Source of the DNA: Anaerolineae bacterium
Lineage (GTDB): Bacteria; Chloroflexota; Anaerolineae; JAAYZQ01
Assembly (NCBI GenBank): GCA_016929795.1
Contig: JAFGIA010000220.1
Coordinates: 1-11,559, forward strand
Direction of reading: 5' to 3'
DNA length: 11,559 nt
Shown here: in pieces, positions 6,471-11,559 of the stretch
How the letters are laid out: each line of letters opens with the position of its first letter
How positions within the stretch are numbered: the stretch's first letter is position 1
Notes under the pieces: generated by a model
Told to the model about the DNA's origin: nothing
Database searches by the model: none
The model's input: the letters and a program-made list of their open reading frames with translations, nothing else
Program-made: the position numbers and the translations under genes

Positions 6471-8441
6471 CTACGCCACCCGCTCCTCGCGATAGAACTC
6501 GAACGTGTCACCTTCCTCAAAGTCATCAAACCCGGCCATCGCGATGCCGCACTCAAAGCCAGACCGCACCTCAGTCACATCTTCCTGGAAGCGCTTGAGC
6601 GAGCTAAGGTGGCCGTCGAACAGTTCCTCTCCATCACGCAGGACGCGGGCGCTGGCGTTGCGCGTCACCACCCCATCCGTGACGTAACAGCCCGCCACGT
6701 TGCCGCGCCGGCGGATGGTGAACACGGCGCGCACGTCGGCGTGGCCAATGACGACTTTTTCGTAGACCGGCTCAAGCATCCCCTTCAGCGCCAGGTCCAC
6801 ATCGTCGATGAGCTTGTAGATGATGTTGTACTGGCGGATATCGACGCCTTCCTGCACCGCCATCCGCCGTGCCGCTTCGTCGACGTCGACGTGAAATCCA
6901 ATGACCACGGCATCAGACGCTGCCGCGAGCATCACGTCTGACTCTGAGATCTGCCCGATCCCCTGGTGCAGGATCGTGACCTTTTGATCCTTGCCGCCCA
7001 GGCGCTCGATCGAGTTGACGATCGGTTCCAGGGATCCCTGGACGTCGGCCTTCAGGATCAGGTTCAGCTCAATCGCATCCCCCTCCTCAAAGCGAGAAAA
7101 GACTTCTTCCAGCGACAGAGTACGGGCGCGTGCAGGGCGCGCGCGAGCAATCCGCTGGCGCTCGGCAGTGTCTTCTGCCAGATCTCGTGCCTCGCGCTCG
7201 CTCTCGACCACGCGAAAGATGTCTCCTGCTTTGGGCACGTCAGATAGCCCCAGCACGAGGACAGGCATAGCCGGTGGCGCCGCGCGCACCGGCTCTCCGC
7301 GATGGTCGAACATGGCGCGCACCCGTCCCGAAATCGGGCCGATAACCAGGGCGTCGCCCACCTGCAGTGTGCCCCCCTGCACCAGCAACGTAGCCGTCGA
7401 CCCGCGCTTGGCATCGAGCTGCGCTTCGACAACGGTGCCGACAGCAGGCCGGTCCGGGTTGCTCTTGGGGTCTATCGACAGCTCGGTGACCAGGAGAATA
7501 TTATCCAGCAGTTCTTCGATCCCCCTGTGCGTCAGCGCAGAAACGGGCACCGCCACCACGTCCCCACCCCACTCCTCGACGACCAAGCCCGCATCCGATA
7601 ACTGCTGCTTGACCCGATCCGGGTGTGCCGACGCCTTGTCGATCTTGTTCAATGCCACCAGGATCGGCACCCCAGCCGCGCGTGCGTGGGCGATCGCTTC
7701 ACGCGTCTGAGGCATCACCCCATCATCGGCAGCCACCACGAGCACGGCCAGGTCAGTCACCTGTGCTCCTCTGGCACGCATAGCCGTAAACGCCTCATGT
7801 CCGGGCGTATCGAGAAAGGTGATCTTGCGCCCATCATGCTCCACCTGGTACGCACCGATGTGCTGCGTGATGCCACCATACTCGCCGGAAACCACGCTGG
7901 TATGGCGGATCGCATCCAGAAGCGTCGTCTTGCCATGATCGACGTGGCCAAGCACAGTGACCACGGGCGGGCGCGGCTTGAGGGCCGACTTGTCTTCGCT
8001 ATCGGCCAGTTTTTGCCACAGCGTGCCAAATGCCTTTTCTTCCTCTTCGCCCTCTTCGGCCTCGGGCTGGGCCAACTGCTCAGGCCTCGTCTCGAACCCG
8101 AGCTCGGCCGCCACGATCTCGGCTGTCTCATAGTCGATGGTCTGGTTGATGCTCACCACAATCCCATTGGCCATCAACTCTTTGATCACGTCGATCGGGT
8201 TGACCCGCAAAGATCGGGCCAGATCCCGCACTGTCATCGCCTCGGGCAAATCGATGATCACCGGCATCGGCGGCGGCGCAGCCGTCCGTGGGGCACTCGT
8301 ATCCGCCTCCCCGTGTGGTGCCCCTCGCTTCGCGCCCCCCCCGGGCTGATCGGACGACGCCCGACGGCGTCCCGAGGATCCCTCGGACCTCTGGTCCGGG
8401 CGCTGCGTTGTACGTGTCCCCTTATTCCCTCTACGTCCCAT
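6471..8441 (-). CDS. infB: Translation initiation factor IF-2
   Basis: IF-2 is the GTPase that brings fMet-tRNA to the 30S subunit and promotes subunit joining. The 656-residue protein has a short basic low-complexity N-terminus (1-60), then an IF2-N domain (about 62-118, [25 protein letters not shown]). An acidic linker (EEGEEEEK) leads into the G domain: GHVDHGKT (165-172), [10 protein letters not shown] (189-198), DTPGH (211-215), NKID (265-268) and SAL. Beta-barrel domain II, domain III ([22 protein letters not shown]) and a C-terminal domain with GxECGIA follow. It is shorter than the E. coli protein because the N-terminal region is reduced, as in many non-proteobacteria. The ATG has a strong GGGGAGG seven bases upstream and lies 22 bases behind ylxR. 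Confidence 0.98.
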   Translation of the reverse strand: MGRRGNKGTRTTQRPDQRSEGSSGRRRASSDQPGGGAKRGAPHGEADTSAPRTAAPPPMPVIIDLPEAMTVRDLARSLRVNPIDVIKELMANGIVVSINQTIDYETAEIVAAELGFETRPEQLAQPEAEEGEEEEKAFGTLWQKLADSEDKSALKPRPPVVTVLGHVDHGKTTLLDAIRHTSVVSGEYGGITQHIGAYQVEHDGRKITFLDTPGHEAFTAMRARGAQVTDLAVLVVAADDGVMPQTREAIAHARAAGVPILVALNKIDKASAHPDRVKQQLSDAGLVVEEWGGDVVAVPVSALTHRGIEELLDNILLVTELSIDPKSNPDRPAVGTVVEAQLDAKRGSTATLLVQGGTLQVGDALVIGPISGRVRAMFDHRGEPVRAAPPAMPVLVLGLSDVPKAGDIFRVVESEREARDLAEDTAERQRIARARPARARTLSLEEVFSRFEEGDAIELNLILKADVQGSLEPIVNSIERLGGKDQKVTILHQGIGQISESDVMLAAASDAVVIGFHVDVDEAARRMAVQEGVDIRQYNIIYKLIDDVDLALKGMLEPVYEKVVIGHADVRAVFTIRRRGNVAGCYVTDGVVTRNASARVLRDGEELFDGHLSSLKRFQEDVTEVRSGFECGIAMAGFDDFEEGDTFEFYREERVA

Positions 8442-8463
8442 CCTATAACCTCCCCTGGAGCGA

Positions 8464-8766
8464 CTACGCTTCCGTCATCTCTTCCTCAGACAATCGCTCG
8501 GCGATCAACGCTTGCAGCGCCGTTACATCTTCAGACACCACCCGGGCTTTGAAGCCGCGTGCCAGCACGCGTGCGTTCAGCCCCACGTGCCAGCATGCTT
8601 CCTCACGGCATATGTAGACGCCGCGTCCCGGCTGCTTGCCCTTTGGATCGATAGCCAGCGATCCATCCGGCGCGTGGATGATGCGGATCAACTCCCGCTT
8701 GGGCCGTTTCTGACCACACACCACGCACGTCCGCAGCGGCACGTGCTTTCTACGAGTGCCTGGCAA
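8464..8766 (-). CDS. ylxR: YlxR/RnpM family RNA-binding protein
   Basis: This 100-residue protein starts at a TTG that has a GGAGG seven bases upstream, and it begins 14 bases after the nusA stop. The family signature is intact: VPLRTCVVCGQKRPKRELIRI (9-29), a DPKGKQPGRGVYIC segment (40-53) and a Cys at 58. Cys14, Cys17, Cys53 and Cys58 could form a metal site; the CxxC is common in the family but zinc binding is not established here. YlxR proteins bind RNA, and the B. subtilis member was reported to modulate RNase P (RnpM). The nusA-ylxR-infB order is one of the most conserved in bacteria. The L7Ae-like ylxQ gene that sometimes follows is absent. Confidence 0.94.
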   Translation of the reverse strand: MPGTRRKHVPLRTCVVCGQKRPKRELIRIIHAPDGSLAIDPKGKQPGRGVYICREEACWHVGLNARVLARGFKARVVSEDVTALQALIAERLSEEEMTEA

Positions 8767-8780
8767 CAGGATCCTCCACG

Positions 8781-10469
8781 TTACCGGGTCCGCGGCCGGC
8801 CACCCCGTGGTGGGCGTCCGCCCCCCCCCAGGTTCAGGTCATCTTCGCCGTAATAGTCCCGGCGCGGGCGCCTCTTGCCTTTCTTCTTCTTGCCCCGCTT
8901 ATAGTCCGGTTCCTCTTCCGGCTCGTCGCGAACCCATTCCGCCTCAATGTCGAAATCCTCTGGTTCCTCTTCCTCTCCGTCAGCCCAGCCTGAGTAGTAG
9001 TCAACCTCCGGCTCGGTGCGCACCCAGCCGATCGAATCAGAAACAGGCTCCCCCTCGAATGGTGGCTCCTGATCGATCTCCGCCTCCAGCGCAGGGAGGG
9101 TCGGCGTCCTTTGTTCCTCAGGCTGCGCCTCTGCCACAAGCTCCGGCTTGCCTTCCATCACTGGCTCGGCTATCGCCTCGGGCGTGGGCACCTCTGTGTC
9201 CCCAACGCTGGGCTCGCCTTCTTCTTTCAGGCGTGCTTCCACTGGCTCGCTCGGCGGCCAATCGATGGGCAGATCCGGCTCGACCGCCGCGGCAATGATG
9301 CGCCGCTGGTCTGTCGAAAAGCCATCTGCATCCTGTTTTTGCAGCAGTGACTCTGCGAGCGTCAGCAGGTCCATCTGGTCCTGCGGCACGTGGATGTCTT
9401 CCAGCCGGCCCAGTGTCTCTTCCGCCGCCTCAGTGGCACTCTTGATATCGATCCGCCAGCCTGTCAACTTGGCCGCCAGGCGCGCATTCTGCCCTTCTTT
9501 GCCGATGGCGAGCGATAGCTGCCTGTCGGGCACAATCACCGTCGCCGTCTTGCCGACATCTGGATCATCGGCGAGCAGCACGTTCATCACCTTGGCCGGG
9601 CTCAGGCTGTTGGCGATAAAAACGCCGACCTCTGTATTCCACTGGACGACGTCGATCTTTTCGCCGTTCAGCTCGCTGACAATGTTCTGTATGCGTCCGC
9701 CGCGCACGCCGACGCACGAACCCACAGGGTCTACCCCCTCCTGCACAGCGTGCACCGCCACCTTGGAGCGAGATCCTGCTTCGCGCGCAATCGCCTTGAT
9801 CTCGACAGCTCCGTTGAAAATCTCGGGCACTTCGAGCTCCAGCAGCCGGCGTAGCAACAAGGGGCTGCGCCGCGACAGCGTGATGTGCGGGCCACGGCTG
9901 CCCTTGCGCACATCCAACACGTAGGCACGAATCCGCGAACCGCGGCGATAGCGTTCTGTCGAAACCTGCTCGCGTTCGGGGAGGATGGCTTCTGCCCCAT
10001 CAAGGTTGACGACGACGTCACCCGAGTGATAGTCATAGCTCTGCACTGTCCCCAGGGCGATCTCACCGGTGCTGTCGGCAAAAGAGCTGTAGAGTGCGTC
10101 TCGCTCTGCTTCACGGATGCGCTGCAGAATGACCTGTTTGGCCAGTTGGGCGGCAATGCGCCCAAAATCACGCGGCGTGCTCTCGATCATGACGGTATCG
10201 CCCAGCACGGCGCCAGGTTCGACCTCGCGCGCATCGGCCACCGAGACCTCGACCTTGGGATCGGTAACCTTGTCGACCACCTCCTTGGCGGCAAACACCT
10301 TCACCCCCCCTGTCTCGGGCTCGATGTGCACCTCCACGTTCATCATAGCACCATAGTTGCGCTTGTAAGCCGAAATAAGCGCTGCCTCCACGGCCTCCAG
10401 AACCACATCTGGTGACAGCTTGCGCTCGGCACACAACTGGTTGATGGCCAACATGAAATCACTTCTCAT
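8781..10469 (-). CDS. nusA: Transcription termination/antitermination factor NusA with long acidic-basic C-terminal extension
   Basis: NusA binds RNA polymerase and nascent RNA, enhancing pausing and intrinsic termination. It takes part in rRNA antitermination. Domains in order: RNAP-binding N-terminal domain (1-130), S1 (about 135-200, [19 protein letters not shown] ending [11 protein letters not shown]), KH1 ([13 protein letters not shown]) and KH2 ([26 protein letters not shown]). After about residue 395 comes a long region rich in Glu, Asp and Pro, then a Lys/Arg cluster ([14 protein letters not shown]). It ends with a Gly/Arg tail ([15 protein letters not shown]). This extension is not part of the minimal NusA fold. 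The ATG at 10469 fits the family start ([11 protein letters not shown]); an in-frame TTG at 10475 lies at better spacing (8 bases) from the GGAGG at 10484-10488, so the start may be two codons earlier. It is the first gene of the operon here; no rimP precedes it. Confidence 0.96.
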   Translation of the reverse strand: MRSDFMLAINQLCAERKLSPDVVLEAVEAALISAYKRNYGAMMNVEVHIEPETGGVKVFAAKEVVDKVTDPKVEVSVADAREVEPGAVLGDTVMIESTPRDFGRIAAQLAKQVILQRIREAERDALYSSFADSTGEIALGTVQSYDYHSGDVVVNLDGAEAILPEREQVSTERYRRGSRIRAYVLDVRKGSRGPHITLSRRSPLLLRRLLELEVPEIFNGAVEIKAIAREAGSRSKVAVHAVQEGVDPVGSCVGVRGGRIQNIVSELNGEKIDVVQWNTEVGVFIANSLSPAKVMNVLLADDPDVGKTATVIVPDRQLSLAIGKEGQNARLAAKLTGWRIDIKSATEAAEETLGRLEDIHVPQDQMDLLTLAESLLQKQDADGFSTDQRRIIAAAVEPDLPIDWPPSEPVEARLKEEGEPSVGDTEVPTPEAIAEPVMEGKPELVAEAQPEEQRTPTLPALEAEIDQEPPFEGEPVSDSIGWVRTEPEVDYYSGWADGEEEEPEDFDIEAEWVRDEPEEEPDYKRGKKKKGKRRPRRDYYGEDDLNLGGGGRPPRGGRPRTR

Positions 10470-10586
10470 TTTCAACCGCCTACTCCTCCCTCAATCCACC
10501 AGGCACCGTCTCACCTGGCCCTTCTGTTCCCCCCGCCTCCCGAACCCTGACCGGCATCCCCAGCCTTGCAATACTCTCTGATAGCA

Positions 10587-10613
10587 GAAAAAGTGGGGGT
10601 TGCCCACTTTTTC
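10587..10613. terminator. Terminator-like hairpin in the nusA leader (possible attenuator)
   Basis: GAAAAAGTGGG (10587-10597) and CCCACTTTTTC (10603-10613) form a perfect 11-base-pair stem with a 5-base loop. It has the symmetric A-tract, GTGGG stem, T-tract form of a bidirectional intrinsic terminator. It lies about 20-50 bases downstream of the predicted nusA transcription start and well upstream of the coding start. On the minus strand it would therefore act inside the nusA leader. The GC part is only five base pairs, so termination is likely partial. Confidence 0.55.
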
Positions 10614-10641
10614 CAATGAACGGACCGCTAAGCTACAGGCC

Positions 10642-10670
10642 ATTATAACACAACACACATCGCCGCGCAA
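10642..10670 (-). promoter_or_regulatory. Predicted sigma70-type promoter of the nusA operon
   Basis: On the minus strand a -35 TTGCGC (10670-10665) is separated by exactly 17 bases from a perfect -10 TATAAT (10647-10642). The -10 is preceded by TG one base upstream (extended -10). Transcription would start near 10635, giving a leader of about 165 bases before nusA. The match is by eye. Confidence 0.65.
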
Positions 10671-10701
10671 ATCTACCAGCCAGCATTGCTGGCCTGCCAC
10701 T

Positions 10702-10730
10702 TTGCCCGCCCGCACACAAAATGGTACAAT
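10702..10730 (+). promoter_or_regulatory. Predicted sigma70-type promoter of the DUF3786-like gene
   Basis: TTGCCC (10702-10707), a 17-base spacer, and TACAAT (10725-10730) preceded by TGG form an extended -10 promoter. The start would be near 10737, only about 17 bases before the ATG at 10754. It is back to back with the nusA promoter, with about 31 bases between the two -35 elements. Confidence 0.6.
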
Positions 10731-10747
10731 CGCTCCCAGGAGGAGCG
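10731..10747 (+). promoter_or_regulatory. Ribosome binding site embedded in a short palindrome
   Basis: AGGAGGAG (10738-10745) is a near-perfect Shine-Dalgarno sequence placed 8 bases before the ATG at 10754; it decides that start over the ATG at 10721. It lies inside CGCTCC (10731-10736) and GGAGCG (10742-10747), arms of an inverted repeat. The palindrome spans the predicted transcription start, so it could be an operator. If the transcript includes its left arm, it could be a hairpin hiding the binding site. Confidence 0.5.
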
Positions 10748-10753
10748 ACGACA

Positions 10754-11422
10754 ATGAATCTACAGCCACGATCGCCGGAAGAAACGTATGGCCCAGCCCT
10801 GGAGCACGCCCATCAGGCCTTCCCCTACCTCGACCCGGCGGCGGCGGCAGCGCGAGCAGGCGTCGACTACCATCCTACCGCGGACGGCACCGGCACTTTT
10901 CAGGTTCCCTTCCTGGGCACGCTCTACCACGTCTCATGGCCTGCCGGCGGCGTGCAGCGTGCACAAGACAAAAGCGGAAGCGAACCACTACCTGCCGACG
11001 TGACGACCACCCTCATCCTCCTCCACTACCTGCTCACCGCCGATGGCAGCCCGATGGCCGACAACTGGGTGGCCTTTCGTTCCCTGCCTGGTGGTCTGGG
11101 ATACGAAGCTGCTTTCCACGGCAGAGCCAGCGGTCGCATCGAGCGCACATTTGGCAGCGACCGCCACGCGTTCGAGCAAGCAGCAAAGGCAATAGGCGGC
11201 GAGCCGCTCACCTTTGGCGATGCCTCGTTCGCCTTCCGGCCACTGCCCCGGCTCTGGATGGCTACTGTGCTCTACCTCGCCGACGACGAGTTCCCTGCCA
11301 GTGGCAACGTGCTCTTTGACGGCAGCGCAAGCCACTACCTGCCTACCGAAGACCTGGCAGTGCTCGGCGGCTTGCTGGCCAGCCGGCTGATCAGGGCAGC
11401 ACGCGCGCACACGCACGGATGA
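10754..11422 (+). CDS. DUF3786-like protein of unknown function
   Basis: The 222-residue soluble protein resembles, from memory, the DUF3786 family. Its landmarks are the TLYHVSWPAGG strand (57-66), TTLILLHYLLTADGSPMADNWVAFRSLPGG (85-114), an IERTFGSDRHAFEQAAKAIGGEP helix (129-151), and GDASFAFRPLPRLWMATVLYLADDEFPA (155-182). These are followed by NVLFDGSASHYLPTEDLAVLG (185-205). There is no signal peptide, membrane segment or Cys cluster. No enzymatic function is established for this family to my knowledge. It is divergent from nusA with its own promoter and strong ribosome binding site, and converges on the tRNA-Ser gene. The start at 10754 is preferred to 10721 because the latter lies upstream of the predicted transcript start. 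Confidence 0.82.
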   Translation: MNLQPRSPEETYGPALEHAHQAFPYLDPAAAAARAGVDYHPTADGTGTFQVPFLGTLYHVSWPAGGVQRAQDKSGSEPLPADVTTTLILLHYLLTADGSPMADNWVAFRSLPGGLGYEAAFHGRASGRIERTFGSDRHAFEQAAKAIGGEPLTFGDASFAFRPLPRLWMATVLYLADDEFPASGNVLFDGSASHYLPTEDLAVLGGLLASRLIRAARAHTHG

Positions 11423-11425
11423 ACC

Positions 11426-11466
11426 AAAAAAAAGGCCGCAACGCCTGGACGCTCCAGGCCGCGGCC
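11426..11466 (-). terminator. Intrinsic terminator of the tRNA-Ser transcript
   Basis: On the minus strand GGCCGC (11466-11461) pairs with GCGGCC (11439-11434). Inside it GCCTGGA pairs with TCCAGGC (11459-11453 with 11449-11443) around a 3-base loop, with a small bulge between the two stems. Eight T follow directly (11433-11426). It begins 6 bases after the tRNA CCA end, so it terminates the tRNA transcript just short of the DUF3786-like gene's stop codon. Confidence 0.88.
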
Positions 11467-11472
11467 CGAACC

Positions 11473-11559
11473 TGGCGGAGAGGGCGGGATTCGAACCCGC
11501 GGAGGTTTTACCCTCACACGATTTCCAATCGTGCGCATTCGGCCAGACTATGCTACCTC
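11473..11559 (-). tRNA. tRNA-Ser(GGA), 5' end clipped by the window edge
   Basis: Read on the minus strand, the sequence ends with CCTCTCC, discriminator G and an encoded CCA (11475-11473). The T-arm holds GGTTCGAATCC. The anticodon arm CACGA/TCGTG (about 11513-11533) encloses the loop TTGGAAA with anticodon GGA at 11526-11524, which decodes UCC and UCU. The long variable arm is that of a class II tRNA, as expected for serine. The acceptor 5' strand should begin GGAGAGG; only GAGG is inside the window, so about three bases lie beyond 11559. Confidence 0.95.

Noticed and set aside
1..11559. CRISPR array, insertion sequence, attachment site or origin
   Set aside because: No regularly spaced direct repeats, no transposase or integrase coding sequence, no terminal inverted repeats with target duplication. 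The clipped tRNA-Ser 3' end shows no duplicated copy within the window.

Overview
The window is GC-rich bacterial chromosome. Almost all of it is one long minus-strand translation and RNA-metabolism operon. A convergent transporter gene lies at the left edge, and a divergent gene plus a tRNA lie at the right edge. Gene order (nusA-ylxR-infB-rbfA-nrnA-truB-ribF), a long-form RtcB with an archease, a DUF3786-like protein and A/T-rich heptad-like intergenic repeats together suggest a member of the Chloroflexota (Anaerolineae-like). That placement is an inference from memory of such genomes, not a computed one.

Layout from right to left, in the direction of the operon. A tRNA-Ser(GGA) gene, clipped by a few bases at the window edge, is followed by a strong intrinsic terminator (11426-11466). 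A DUF3786-like gene (10754-11422, plus strand) is divergent from nusA. The space between the two holds back-to-back sigma70-type promoters with extended -10 elements, and a terminator-like hairpin in the presumed nusA leader. Then come nusA, ylxR (rnpM), infB, rbfA, a DHH/DHHA1 phosphoesterase (nrnA-like), truB, and ribF read in frame into an archease domain. After an 84-base A/T-rich repeat-like spacer comes rtcB. Directly behind the rtcB stop codon is the C-terminal third of an sfsA gene that has lost its front. The C-terminal part of an MFS drug-efflux-type transporter ends convergently at 603.

The genes form a coherent programme: transcription elongation and termination (NusA), RNase P modulation (YlxR), initiation (IF2), 30S maturation (RbfA), nano-RNA turnover (NrnA), tRNA modification (TruB) and flavin cofactor synthesis (RibF), followed by RNA repair (archease plus RtcB). 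rimP, commonly the first gene of this operon, is not between the promoter and nusA.

The most notable observation is the RibF-archease open reading frame. The two complete domains are joined without a stop codon through a run of nine G residues, directly upstream of the gene for archease's known partner RtcB. It is either a true bifunctional fusion, a slippage-controlled junction, or an indel artefact in a homopolymer, and these can be told apart. Other points worth a look are the possible attenuator in the nusA leader, a 12-base word shared by the nusA and rtcB leaders, the tandem hairpins before truB, and the sfsA remnant.
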